64,000 nucleotides of DNA. Origin: Siderastrea siderea. Lineage: Eukaryota > Cnidaria > Anthozoa > Scleractinia > Rhizangiidae. The position numbers and the translations under genes were made by a program. The notes beneath the pieces were generated by a model, which was given only the letters and a program-made list of their open reading frames with translations, had not been told where the DNA came from and did no database searches. Every line of letters starts with the position of its first letter. The first letter of the stretch is position 1. The DNA lies in the NCBI GenBank assembly GCA_964030785.1, contig OZ034968.1, positions 41,331,686 through 41,395,685 on the forward strand, in the 5' to 3' direction. This document shows, piece after piece, positions 12,776-23,688 of this stretch.

Positions 12776-13653
12776 TTAGTTTAATGAGCAGGGACAACAC
12801 TCTACTAGTTCTTGAAGGAGGGCAATGTACGGTGCTTTTCTTCTAACTGCTGGGGTTGGCACTTCTAGCTCCAAGTTCTCACACAGGACCTGTAGCAGCC
12901 CCACCTTCAGTTTTTTCACCTCCTTGCTTTTCACCAATGTGCAGTGACGAGGGTACAAATTCTCTTGCTGTAGAGAAATTCACGTGATCTTCTGCAGCAA
13001 GCACATCTTGCTCTGTCAACTGCACTTGTTGCTGACGCAGTTTCGCTGCCAATCGTGAAAAGAATGAAGACACCTGCTGTGAAGACAAATTCATCCACAG
13101 TGAACAGTCTTTCCCCATCTGCGCCGCGAGCATGCCTCATTTCTTTTGCGACAACATCTGGGTCCAGCTTTCTCCCTGTGACCTGGCCGATGTTGAACTT
13201 TGCTTCAAGGTAGGTCTTCTTATGCTTGTTGAACCTTTCGGCCCTCTTGGCATCTTTTAATGCACAGCCCTCCTTATTGTGTGGGTCATAGTTACAAGAA
13301 CGATCCAAGAGAGGGACTTGAAGGGATGGAAGAAGGCCTACTCCCGCCTGGAGATAGGAGGCATACTGTTGTTTGGCAAGATCCATCATGGAGTGCCTCT
13401 CGGGAGACATTTCACAAGCCTCCAGAGAAAGGTGTCGCTCAAGTGCAGACGGCTGTTGGAAAACACAAACACAGCCCTCTTGCGGGCACGAATACAAGGC
13501 AGTACTTGAGGCAGGGGTTGCAAGAACTTGAGGTACATCAGTCGTGGCTGTGGTAGCACTGGCTAGTTTGGCGTACCTTCCGGACACGCATTTAAAGTCA
13601 CTGTCTGAAAACGGAGCAGAGATCCAGCTGTAGTTAACATCTGTGATTAACAT
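12776..13653 (-). pseudogene. C2H2-type protein fragment, frameshifted
   Basis: The minus frame from 13653 contains one C2H2-like finger (CPQEGCVCVFQQPSALERH, then a terminal Cys instead of the second His), followed by ERHSMMDLAKQQYASYL and a conserved-looking KRAERFNKHKKTYLEAKF segment. Near 13095 the sensible frame moves to the one containing SSQQVSSFFSRLAAKLRQQQ, and near 12950 it moves again to the frame containing KEVKKLKVGLLQVLCENLEL and ending at 12776. Two frameshifts make it a pseudogene fragment, probably the C-terminal half of a protein. It resembles a family I recall as multi-copy and uncharacterised in cnidarian genomes; this recollection is unverified. The pseudogene at 44151-45125 may be the N-terminal half of a related protein. 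Confidence 0.7.
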
Positions 13654-13782
13654 AAAATTAAAAAACGCTTAAGGCCGTGGAAAATGTGTAAAATACAATA
13701 TTAGATAATGAATACAACAATACCATTGTTTCACGACATTTCCACTCGTACAACATATACAACTTATGGTGACGCACCATTT

Positions 13783-14252
13783 GAAGGGCCCGGTGGAAAA
13801 AGGGCTTAAGTGACGATTTGAGGTTAAAATCGAAATTGCTCCTATTTAGCTGAACATTGGCACACAGGCTGGTTTTCATGTGAGGAACGCCGTAGCGCAC
13901 TTATTTCTTGACCTGAGATCTAAAATTTGAAGAATTAGCGTATTACTTTTGCTTAAAACTGACACAAAGAAAACAACAGGACCGTGGATTCTAGGTTGAA
14001 TTCCTTTGTTTTAGTTCAGGCAGAGAACAAAGAAATCTTTTACGCATCACTTGAGCGAGTTCAGTTCAACAACACTTTTCACGCAAAGGTAATATGCTAA
14101 TTCTTCAAATTTTAGATCTCAGGTCAAGAAATAAGTGCGCAACGGCGTTCCTCACATGAAAACCAGCCTGTGTGCCAATGTTCAGCTAAATAGGAGCAAT
14201 TTCGATTTTAACCTCAAATCGTCACTTACGCCCTTTTTCCACCGGGCCCTTC
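13783..14252 (+). mobile_element. Foldback element, copy 1 (~470 bp)
   Basis: It begins GAAGGGCCCGGTGG and ends with the inverse, CCACCGGGCCCTTC. The two arms are about 170 bp each and pair almost perfectly, around an internal loop of about 130 bp. There is no coding capacity. A near-identical copy lies at 27507-27977 in the same orientation, judged by the asymmetric loop. The sequence ATTT flanks the outer side of this copy and the outer side of copy 2. It may be a MITE or a subterminal structure of a larger element. Confidence 0.85.
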
Positions 14253-14304
14253 AGTTGTCTGGCAAGTTTAATGTTGTTTGCGTTACATGATCGAGTTTTG
14301 ATTG

Positions 14305-16184
14305 CTTCCGCTTTAGATGTCTGCGTTGTACTGGGACTAGTGTTTAAAAGTGAAGAGACTGGGTTCCATCGTCCTTCTTCCCTTTATCACCAAATAACTC
14401 ACAGTTAAGACTGACCTTGGGGTTAACATTCACGTGTAATGGCAAGCTTAATTAGGGTTAAATTCGAGCTAGGGTTTTTTTGTGTTAAGGGTTAAATTTG
14501 AGCTAGGGGTTACGGATTGCTTAGGGTTAAATTTTTCCTAGGGTTATGGTGTGTTAAGGGTTAAATTTGACCTAGGGTTACGGTGCGCTTAGGGTTAAAT
14601 TTTTGCTAGGGTTACGGTGTGCTTAGGGTTAAATTTGACCTAGCATTACTGTGCGCTTAGGGTTAAATTTCTCCTAGGGTTACGGTATGCTTAGGGTTAA
14701 ATTTTACTTATGGTTCATGTGTGCTTAGGGTTATTAAGTTTGCTTAGGGTTAAGGTTTGCTTAAAGACCCAGATGACTTAGGGTTCAAAGTTTCTTGGAC
14801 AACCACATAATAAAATAATTTGTGACAGCGAGAGTACAAACAAGGAGTAAACATAAAGAAATTTCATGGTAATGATTGCTTATATTAGCAAAAAGCCTTA
14901 CAATGCTTGCTTCATTCAGGAAATACCGGTAGTTATAACAGTTAACAACAAAAAGTGTTGCAGAAAAAAAAAAAGGAATCTACGATAGGAAAGAATGTAG
15001 ATCTTAAAAACAAGTTGATTCCCATTTAATATTGCTCGCTGAAATAAAGTCTAATGCATGAATTTCTTACACAATGGAATGTATAGCAGAAATTAAAACG
15101 TGTGAAAGCAAGGAAGATAAGATAAAATCTTTCGCGCTACAATGCGCTGACATGTCACAATGTAAACAGAGTAGAGATACCTCAGAAGACAAGGAATCAA
15201 CAAATAATTGTTGTGATATAACGAGGCCCCATGAAACAAAACATTGTTCGATCACTTTTCAAATACAAACAGCTAAAATAATAACCAATATGTTTCATAA
15301 GCAAAGTGAGATGAGTACAGTACGGCCTTTGTTTGGTTCGCACGCGACAAAACGAAGCGAAATTCTAAAACCACAGCAAAGCATGAAAGAAATATGTGAA
15401 GGTTCTACTCACGATTCTGGCGAATACAGTTTTTGTCCATCTTCCTAGTTGCATTCCCAACTCTGTAGTAGATACTTATGCGAGTAATTGATTTGCTGAC
15501 CGTCCGCTAGAATATTTCTCACAGAACGTTTTTGTCTGCAAAGTCCCTGTGTAAACTGTTATGGAAACAACATAGATATCAGAATAGTTCATTTTTCTCG
15601 ATGAGCAGCTTGCAATTCTTGTTTTCTACAATGTTATCCCGCTTTTATCAGTCTGCAATAGCTTGTTTCTCGTGAAGAGACGTATCCAGTTGGCAGGTTG
15701 TCAAAGATTAAACTTTCTTTTCCTTGCAATGCATTCTGGGAAATTTGTAACCACTTTGAGCGGGAAAGATATACGGCCTAGCCATAGCAATACAAAATAT
15801 AAGTCTCCAGCAAGGAAAAAATCTTCGCCCAAAACTTTGTATGCCGTTGCTTTTAATGCCGAAACTCACAGAATTGTACCTTGTTCCCTGCTGGAGACTC
15901 TTCACGATGTACAAAGCTGGGCTTTCTGTTATGCCCTAAGCTCGGTTAAAGCGCCCAATTGAGCCTTCCTGGGCTTCATGATGCCCCAGGCACTTTGCAA
16001 ACCGTGGAAACAAACTTTCCTGCTAGAAATTTGGCTCTTGCATGGCAATTCTACTTCGCTTTTTGCAGGAGCTTCAATCGAACGTCCGTACTCGTATCGA
16101 ATCATTCGAAAGAAGGACGATGGAACCCAGTCTCTTCACTTTCAAACACTAGTCCCAGTACATTGCAGACATCTAAAACGGAGG
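14305..16184. mobile_element. Nested ~1.9 kb element with ~75 bp inverted ends
   Basis: The left end (14305-14380) reads CTTTAGATGTCTGCG onward and matches in inverted orientation the right end (16108-16184, ...CGCAGACATCTAAA-like). The element interrupts sequence that is contiguous in the inverted partner at 27440-27506, which acts as an empty-site reference. It contains the 34 bp minisatellite and small frames (15074-15448, 15663-15962, 15978-16343) without recognisable domains, so I regard it as non-autonomous. The exact target duplication is unclear because the target also contains a CCTCCG-like sequence. Confidence 0.7.
14450..14770 (+). repeat. 34 bp minisatellite with TTAGGG cores
   Basis: Nine or so units spaced 34 bp (starts near 14521, 14555, 14589 and 14623). 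Each carries CTTAGGGTTAAATTT and a second CTAGGGTTACGGT half. TTAGGG is the usual cnidarian telomere repeat, but the two halves have diverged and the period is not 6, so this is an interstitial minisatellite rather than a telomere. Confidence 0.85.
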
Positions 16185-16364
16185 CACAGGGAGCAGAGGA
16201 ATTGTAGTAGAAATATCAATAAAAACGTCTTACCTCTTAACATTGCATTCTTGTGTTTATTAGCGTTGTTAAAACCTCATTTGCAAACCAAATATAAGCA
16301 TTCATTTGCGATCGATCGAACCGAACGGCCATTACTTGAATAGCGTCGACCGCTGCTTGCTGGG
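16185..16364 (+). repeat. Left 180 bp block of a large inverted repeat
   Basis: Nearly identical, inverted, to 27268-27447. The inverted identity continues outward (after skipping the nested element) through 14253-14304 against 27448-27506, up to the foldback elements. The blocks bracket the P-like element but lie outside its 29 bp terminal repeats, separated by unmatched spacers of about 120 bp (left) and 245 bp (right). Confidence 0.85.
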
Positions 16365-16375
16365 ACCGTGTATTC

Positions 16376-16434
16376 CGTTGGACGAAGTCCAACGTATGGG
16401 AAAGCGAAGCTTTCCGAACGAGGCACGAAGTGCC
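16376..16434 (+). other. Three C(GAA)G triloop hairpins at 23 bp spacing
   Basis: Three perfect stem-loops follow one another: stem CGTTGGAC with loop GAA (16376-16394), stem GGAAAGC with loop GAA (16399-16415) and stem GGCAC with loop GAA (16422-16434). Start-to-start spacing is exactly 23 bp both times. Each loop is closed as C-GAA-G, the geometry known to give unusually stable DNA mini-hairpins. The stems differ in sequence while structure and spacing are kept. The cluster sits between the 180 bp block and the left terminal repeat of the P-like element. Confidence 0.85.
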
Positions 16435-16484
16435 GAGAAGAAAAAATGACAAGGGATGAAACATAGTACCACGTGACTCGTCGG

Positions 16485-16513
16485 ATGTGAACCGCGACAT
16501 ACTGGTGACGGAA
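16485..16513 (+). repeat. Left terminal inverted repeat of the P-like element
   Basis: 29 bp with two mismatches to the reversed right end. The core ACATACTGGTGACGGAA is identical on both sides. The similarity continues loosely as a TACGTCA-like motif. Confidence 0.75.
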
Positions 16514-16604
16514 GTGACGTACTATGTTCGGAAGTTCAGCCAACCGTTACTAATCCGAAGTTCAAAACAACAGCTGATTTCAAGAGCTTGGAGGGAGATT
16601 TGAA

Positions 16605-17568
16605 ATGAAACGCGTTTTCTCCAGTGGGGAAAATCTTCCGCAGCGAAAAAAATATAAAGCGGAAGATCGTGGAAAGAAATCTGTAGTCGTGCAATGGTAC
16701 GTTATATTTCTAAGTCAAAAATTCATTATTCTGCGATTTATTTTCATCGATCGATCGATCGATCAATCGATCGTTTGGTAAAAGTGTGCTTAATTTCCTT
16801 TGCAGGCTTTTACACAACTACAAAATTTCTGGGGATAGTTTTCTACCAGGAAAGAAAATTTTTGACGATTACGTTAATAACTGCACCGAGAAAGAAAATT
16901 ATCTACTGCAAGAGATTGAAGTAGGTAGGATTCTGAAGGAGGTGTTTCTTGAAATCAGACGAGTGCAGCGACGAGTTAAAGGAGTAAGAACATGGACGTA
17001 TACACTGTCTAAAATTCAAACTGTTGAAAGAAACGAGAACACATGTTCCATTCCTACCACTGATAGCAGTAGTCAAGCCGCAGATGCAATCACATGGGAG
17101 AATTTACCAATTGTTATCTCGGAATTTGGGTGGCAGTTAGTATGTACAACTGACGACTTCCATGAATGGATTAAGCTCGGGTCGCAGGACTTGTGCGATG
17201 GAAACAGAGTATTGTACGAAGTTAAAATTTTTAAAAATTGGGATTTCACAGTTCATGTAAACAACAAAAAGGTTTCAAGAGAGACACTGGGAATTCAAAA
17301 TTTAAATCCATGCCAGCAACTCGTTCGCTATCTTTTTGATATTTTGAACAAGTGTACTTTATGTAAAGGCTTTCAAGTTCCTTCCAAAAGGATAACCAAG
17401 GACGTTTGTGGTAACATGACAGGAAGAACTGAAGAATGGTGCAGTCGAGAAGATGACACAGTAGTGCTTCAACATCGGTCCACGAAATGCTCGGTGTTAC
17501 TTCCGAACGATTTCAAACGAACGACTAGACGCTACTGTGAGAACTGTGTAAAGCTAAAGAAGAGCTAA
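16605..17568 (+). CDS. Cys-rich accessory protein of the P-like element
   Basis: Two exons, 16605-16696 and 16806-17568, are joined by a GTACGT donor and a TTTGCAG acceptor. The split codon becomes TGG (Trp) and the frame stays open, giving about 284 residues. The N-terminus is basic (LPQRKKYKAEDRGKK). The middle has a predicted globular domain (VISEFGWQLVCTTDDF). The C-terminal ~70 residues carry paired cysteines (CTLCKGF ... CENCVKLKK) with further Cys between, which suggests zinc binding. This is not the C2CH spacing of a THAP domain. It lies only 25 bp upstream of the transposase start and in a different frame, so it could be a separate protein or a lost N-terminal module. The intron holds a GATC microsatellite (16748-16772). 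No named family is recognised. Confidence 0.7.
16748..16772. repeat. GATC microsatellite
   Basis: Tandem ATCG units inside the first intron of the Cys-rich gene. A similar GATC run occurs at 42860-42880. Confidence 0.8.
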
Positions 17569-17593
17569 TACAAATTTGGTCCCTGAAGTAGAC

Positions 17594-17997
17594 ATGGAAA
17601 AGTCACAACCTTCAGCCAAAAAAAGGGACAGTTACATGAGTGAAAATGAATTAAGAGAGAAACTTAATCATGAAAGAACAAGACGAATAAATGCCGAGAG
17701 GAGGGAAAATTATTTAAGGGATAAAATAAATCAAGAGATGAAGAACTTTGACGAAGAAGACCACAAAGATTTCTCTTACATGTTCCAAAGAATAAATAAA
17801 GGGTCAGTCAGTGAGGACATGAAGATATTTTGGGAAGAGCAAGAGAAGGCATTGCATGCCAAGAGTCCCAGAGGCTACAGATGGCATCCAAAGTATGTTT
17901 AAACTTAAACCATGTATTGCTTTTAACTACAATACAGTAGCAATATTTATAATAAAGTATGGACAACAAATAACAACAGCAGCAACAATTAATGCAG

Positions 17998-18029
<32 letters not shown>

Positions 18030-21000
18030 ACAATGACGACACAAATTAATGAAATGAGCAAGTTTTAGATCAGGGGAGAGGTGATAAGAACCTTTATCAA
18101 CTTATTGGCAATTGGAGAAAACAAAACATTTTCTCTTTGTTCATCCTCCATAAACTTTGACTTATGGTATTGTAATCTTCTCTCTCCTTAGGATAATTAG
18201 AATGTGCTTATCAATATGGAACAGAAGTCCAGAGGCCTACAAAGTGTTGCGAGAATGTGGCATGGTAGTTCTTCCTTCTGGTAGGCATCTCCAGAATTAC
18301 AAAAGCTCCTGTTCTCAAAACCCCGGCTTAAATGAATCTGTGGGGAAATGGATGGCACAAGAGGCAAAGAAAAGAAATATAGGCCTTGAAGGAAGGGAAG
18401 GTGGAATCATTCTTGATGAAATGGCTATACAGGTATACTTGTATAAATAAAAATAAAATAAATCACTTTATTTAAGTGTCAGAGTATTAGCAATTGCTAA
18501 TTGGCAACACTGTAAATAAGGAAACAGATATCGTAAATCAACAGAAGCTTAATTAAATTTTCCCTGGTAGGAGGCTGACCAGTTGGCTATTAACAAAGTG
18601 TGGAGGAGTTGAATTTGGGGCCACCAAAGACAAATCCATCTAGTGCCAGGGAGGGGGATTGAAAGCTGGGACCTCTGGATTCTGGGTTCAGCACCCTACC
18701 ACTAGGCAACATTTACCCACTTGTATAAACATTTTATTTCATTTTTTGATATCAATTCAAAGAAACTCTTAGAAGTGAAATTTACAATACAGCTATTGTT
18801 TTCAATTTAACAAACAAAAGCTGCACTTTTAAATTACAATTGCTAAAGGTTTATTGAATTGACCATTGGCTAGAACACTTTACAACTGATTAAACACATA
18901 AAGCCATTTTTTTTGTATTTGTTGTTAAATAGGAGGAACTGCAGATGAAATCAGTGAATGGAGTATGGAAACTAATTGGGCTTGTTTCTTTGGGGGAGGA
19001 CTACAATTGCATGCAAAGAATTATGACAGGTTAGTATTTAAAGTACTTTACCTGTTCATTAGAAACAAATAAATAATTTAATAAATAAATATGTATAAAA
19101 AGAGCATTCAAAATGTCATTCTTCACTAACACTGAGTTTTATTCTTAATGTAATAAATTATAGAGACAAAAAAGAAAGATAGGAAATAGACCACCTATTT
19201 ACTAATAAGTAAATGTAATCAAAGGTGGGTAACTTAACACAATGCCCGGTTACTTGCTACAACAAAAGTACTTAATTATTTATTTCACTTTAATTTATTT
19301 TTTTTAGGAAAAGAGACCATTGAGGTAGCTACACATGTCCTCCAATTTGTGTTCCTGGGAAACAATGGTTTTCGCTTCCCATTTGCACACTTTCCCACCA
19401 CAGAAGTTGATCCATCTACATTATATACTCAATTTTGGAAAGCAGTGGGCTGGCTAAGGCGATATGGTTTCCAGACTAACTTTTGTTGCTGTGATGGTGG
19501 AGAAGCAAACAGAAGCTTCATCAAAATGCATTTTAAAGGGAAAGACCCTGTCAAGGAGAAGTTCACTACAATCAATCCTTACACAAGAAAGCCAATGGTG
19601 TTTCTACTTGATCCTTCTGTAAGTTTACCATAATTTTTTTCTAAATCTTTCCAAGAGGCCCTGTTATTTTTCAAGGGGAAGGGAAGGTAGGGGGTGGGGG
19701 GGGGGGGGGTGGGGTTTAAGAATCGTAATCCTGAGTCAATTCTTGCAATAATCAATGTCCCATTTTTTGGTAAAAAGCAAATAAATAATTTCAAAATATA
19801 CAATGTAGAAACCAGTAATAATCATTTCTTGTAACATTAAAAAGTGCAGTTACTAAGTGACCATAACATTAATGAAATGCACAATTGTAGGAATAGTTCA
19901 TTAAGTTTTAACATTTGCACTGGATTTTTATTCAAATTAAATCATCAATAAATTACTGATAATGACAATTAAAGATAAAGTATTGAAGCCAGTGGACTCT
20001 GCCCATCAGATCAAAATAACCAATAACAGGCCATAATTTCAAAGTGCAAAACAAACAATACATAATTTTTAAATTAATTAGCCAAATAATATGAATGTTT
20101 TCTCTAAATTAGCACAACATTAAGAAGCTGCGAAACAATCTCGAGAAGAGTCGACCTGGGGGAGTACGACTACTGTCATTTGGTGACAAGACGATCCAGT
20201 GGAAACATCTGTACCAAGCTTACAAATGGGACCAGAGTACCAATTCATTGAAAATTCATGAACGACTCTCTGAGGAGCATTTCAGTCTTGGTTATGCAAG
20301 TAGAATGAGGAATCATCTTGCCGAGGAAGTTCTTTCAAAGAAAATGTTATACCTTCTACAGGTACATATTAGATTTTTAAAAACTACATAACAATTGATG
20401 CCCACTTTAGGAATCTCGTTCATTTTCAGGAATTTCATGAACAATATCCCACAGGGGTTTCATATAGGACAAAACTCAATAATAACCTGAAGCACAAACA
20501 CCATACCCAAGGAGGATTATTGGAAATTCCAAGTAGATGGACAGAATACACCATATTCGTATTATCGGTATTGGACTGGAACTAGCTTGCAAATGGAGGC
20601 TCATGCGGGGGAATATCATTAAAAACAGCTTCATGTCATTTGCATTTGAAAAGATTACCTGCATGAGCCTCCATAATTTGCAAGCTAGTTCCAGTCCAAT
20701 ACCAAGAATACGAAAAAGGTCTATTGAAAAGATAGAATTTTTTAGGAAATATGAGTACAAGTGAACCTAAACTGAAATTTCCTAGGGGGGGGGGAGGGTT
20801 CAAGGCCAACCCCCCCCCGGGAGAGTATGGACATTTGCAACAACACCAAAAAATAATACTGATACTGTACCTATGTATTTTTTACTCTCACTGTCAGGCT
20901 TACAAGAAAAATTGTTCACAGACACAAGGCCATGAAGCTACATATCTAGACAAGACAATAGAATTTATTGACATGACCAGCAAAATAGTCAATATTTTTG

Positions 21001-21449
21001 ATGACCGAAGACCTGTAAGCAGTTTGGATGATCATCGCTTAGCTACCAATCGCGAAGTTCTTGATTATCTAAACAGATGGGAGAAAGATGCTGAGGCACA
21101 TACAGAATTAAGTAAAGCCGAGAGAGCAAAGAGACTTTTGTCCGACAAACTTCGATTTGATCTCTCTTCGATGATAATTGGTTTTCGTGAAGTGTGTAGA
21201 ATTGCCTTTGAGCATTTTCCTGGATCCACCATATCGCCATTTCGAACAAACAGTGACTTAGTGGAAAACATCTTTTGCCAGGAACGTGGACACAATGGAC
21301 AGAATTCCAATCCAACCTATGCACAATATGGCCCAACCATGAACAGTATTGTCCTTGGACAGACAACTACAACAACAAGCAGTAACACTGGATCTGTAGA
21401 GAATTTGTGTTTCTTTAAAAATGGAACATTTAGGTCTAAAAAGATGTAG
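17594..21449 (+). CDS. P-element-type transposase (six exons)
   Basis: Exons are 17594-17892, 18192-18432, 18933-19029, 19308-19618, 20113-20361 and 20898-21449. All five junctions have GT/AG sites and matching phases, giving about 582 residues without a stop. Residues 1-100 form a charged, probably coiled region followed by GYRWHPK. The conserved first catalytic Asp lies in ILDEMAIQ (D175) and the second in LLDPSHNIKKLRNNL (D314), the DPxH box shared by Drosophila P transposase and THAP9. The C-terminal module SDLVENIFCQERGHNGQ followed by NPT gives the probable third acidic residue (E522). Between them lies the insertion domain expected in this family. It acts in the nucleus on the element's inverted repeats. 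Unlike most family members it has no visible THAP DNA-binding domain in this ORF. Length is shorter than Drosophila P (751) because of that missing N-terminus. Introns contain a SINE, a hairpin element and G-runs. Confidence 0.88.
17998..18029. repeat. ATG trinucleotide microsatellite
   Basis: About ten tandem GAT units in the first transposase intron. Confidence 0.9.
18575..18712 (-). repeat. Probable tRNA-derived SINE in a transposase intron
   Basis: Read on the minus strand, it starts TTGCCTAGTGGTAGGGTGC, which fits an RNA polymerase III A box. About 35 bp later comes GCTTTCAATCC, a weakened B box (consensus GGTTCGAATCC). The rest is unrelated to a tRNA, as in SINE bodies. The tail and target duplication were not resolved. 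Confidence 0.5.
19690..19713. repeat. G-run in a transposase intron
   Basis: Near-continuous guanines interrupted by single T residues, possibly G-quadruplex forming. Another pair, GGGGGGGGG and CCCCCCCCC, lies at 20787-20818. Confidence 0.8.
20558..20712. repeat. Small hairpin element in a transposase intron
   Basis: Arms of about 50 bp (20558-20606 and 20661-20712) are inverted copies of each other, sharing GGTATTGGACTGGAACTAGC and GAGGCTCATGC, around a ~54 bp loop. It looks like a very small foldback or MITE insertion and does not disrupt the splice sites. Confidence 0.8.
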
Positions 21450-22213
21450 AGTCCTAACAAAAAGGGCATCCCAGGCCATGAAACAAGGTCCTATTGTTGA
21501 GGTGCCTTCCATTTTTCCTGTCATGGCTTATGGGGGATTGTGGGTATTTACACAAAGATTTTTAAAATTTATTTATTAACAATTGGCTGATTTACCTGTA
21601 TCAAAACATGCCTGCACTCATCTCGGAATGCAGACGTTGAGCCTATATTCACCACAGGGTCAGTGAAAATTATACTTACAGGTACCAGTATTACCAGTAC
21701 GTAGCTAACCTTCAATTTTTGGAGTTATTAAGACTTAACGAAAATTTCCCCTTGTTCTGGATTGCATTATGGAATACCTCTAAAAAGCGTTAAAGATACA
21801 TTCAAAAGATATAGCTTGAGAACTTAACATTTATACACGTCATTAACACTTCTCAGGAGCATGAAGTTGTCAATAACAGTAATGACGAGCCAATGTCACC
21901 AACAACACTTTGCTTGCCCTGGTGCATTTTTCATATGAGATGTTTTAAAGTATACCATGTATAATGGTTCACCTCTTATATGCTTTGATTCCATGATCTT
22001 CAATCAGTGTAAGTTTCAGGACATCATGTTCCCTGATCGACTAATTTTCAGGATAAATTTATTAAACAAAGTGCTAAGAGCATTCCGGGTGGCATTGGCT
22101 CTTACTAAACTTCAATGTGCATTTCTAGAAATACTTTGAAGGACTTCATTATAAACCCCTTACACAAAAAAACTTAATTATTGTGCTATGTTACTCAATG
22201 TAGGACATGATAA
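21450..22213. other. Spacer between convergent genes of the P-like element
   Basis: About 760 bp separating the transposase stop from the end of the minus-strand SAP-like gene. It presumably holds both 3' UTRs. No gene is supported. Confidence 0.4.
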
Positions 22214-23671
22214 TCAATTGTGTTTTTCATGCCATGTGATTATGGCCTTTAAAGTGGTCTTAAATTGAACTGATCTTTCATAAGCTCTTGCCATTGCTTC
22301 ATTGGCATGCTGATCTCCACGAAGAATCTCCTCTTCGTTTCTGGATGGCTTGAACCGTTTCCTTATAGGCTCATGACTTGCTCCTGAAGATAATCGTGCC
22401 GCCTGTAAAGGAGCTTCAGTGCCAACCACAGCCTCTGCTAAGTAAAAACAATGACACATTTAAGATTATATTATTTTATGATGTGAGCAATATTTTTCAC
22501 AGAATGTAAATTTTAAGGGCTTTTTAAGAGTTGATGTTCATGAAGTATATATATCATTATTTTTTAATTAATGTTTATTTTAACATGCTAACATGTACCT
22601 TGCAATGGGTCAGATGTTATGTTCCCCTGGATATTTGACGTGCTTGCAACTGGTTCGTTCACTACCTGCTGACTCACTGCAACTGAAATTTTTTTTCCAA
22701 ATGTAATTAATACATGTAAATAGTACAATAAATAGAGTAACTGTTGTTTCCATCACTAACAAAACCAACCTTGCAATGTTGTGCTCTCTCTCTGGACACT
22801 GGCCTCTGTAGTGATGATTCTGGCATTTTCTTCCTGATGACTCACTGCACCTGCACAAGAAGTGTCAACACATGGCAAATAAAGAAAGAAAAGTTTACTC
22901 ATTTGGGCAGGGAATCTTTTGGGAGTTTAATATACTTCACCCTGTACATTGTGTAAAACAAATCAAAAGGTGTCTCATTCTTAGACATAGAGAAGATGGG
23001 TGTAAATAAGGTTTCGAGGATTCATACACGTGTATCAATATTTATAATAATTACATTGTAATAAATGCATTTGCAATTTATTTAGACTTTTTTTGTTCAG
23101 GAACTTTTATTAATAAACTGACCTTCCAGGATTCTCTCATTTTTTATGTTCGATATCCCAAAACTCTTTCCATTTTCCACTTCTGCTTTCCATTAATTTT
23201 TCTCCTGACTATCTCATTTCCAAATAATTGTTATCCCAAATGTCCTCTATTTTTTATTTTATTTTTATTGTTTTACCCCTCTTTCAGAAAAACACAAATT
23301 CATGCAAATACTGTTTCCATTATTTTATAACGAAGCAGCTCAGAACCCATCCGACTAAAATGATCATTCAATAATTTATTTCTGAATTGGATTGATGTCT
23401 TACCTGAACTTCCTGGCTGTGTAGCATCCCTCAATGCAGCAGGATTGGGCACATCACCTGAAGCTTGGATTTTGGTAGTCAACTTTTCTGAAAGTCTAGC
23501 CTTAGACTCACTTCGTTTAAATGCAAGACCATATCCTTTGCACAGTAGTTGAAGTTCATCTTTGGAGTACACTGTACTCTGAAAGATCAATGGCTGCTCA
23601 GTAATCATTGCTTGTAAGCGAATGTGCGATTCCTTTAGATTAGTTGAAGAGTCACTACGAATTGATGTCAT
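22214..23671 (-). CDS. SAP-like accessory protein of the P-like element
   Basis: Four exons, 23404-23671, 22770-22850, 22599-22682 and 22214-22434, all joined in phase 1, give about 217 residues. The ATG at 23671 lies 18 nt after the stop of the upstream ORF on the same strand. Residues around 35-65 read YSKDELQLLCKGYGL then KRSESKARLSEKL, which fits the helix-turn-helix pattern of SAP-type DNA-binding motifs (D/E-L, basic residues, L-x-x-K-L). Exons 2 and 3 are 27 and 28 codons, both bounded by phase 1 introns and similar to each other (AVSHQ... and AVSQQ... ending LQG), so one is a duplicate of the other. The last exon has a basic segment (IRKRFKPSRNEEE). A nuclear, DNA-binding role is inferred. 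It is transcribed towards the transposase. Confidence 0.65.
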
Positions 23672-23688
23672 GGTGACTTTGCTGGAAA

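Noticed and set aside
14450..14770. Possible telomere or subtelomere because of TTAGGG
   Set aside because: The period is 34 bp with diverged halves and it lies inside a transposable element.
16461..16469. ACATAGTAC as target-site duplication of the P-like element (also at 27020-27028)
   Set aside because: It overlaps the right terminal repeat and lies about 15 bp away from the left one, so it does not abut both ends.
17808..18044. Minus ORF with a long His run, resembling a metal-binding protein
   Set aside because: It is the reverse reading of the GAT microsatellite and overlaps the end of a real transposase exon.
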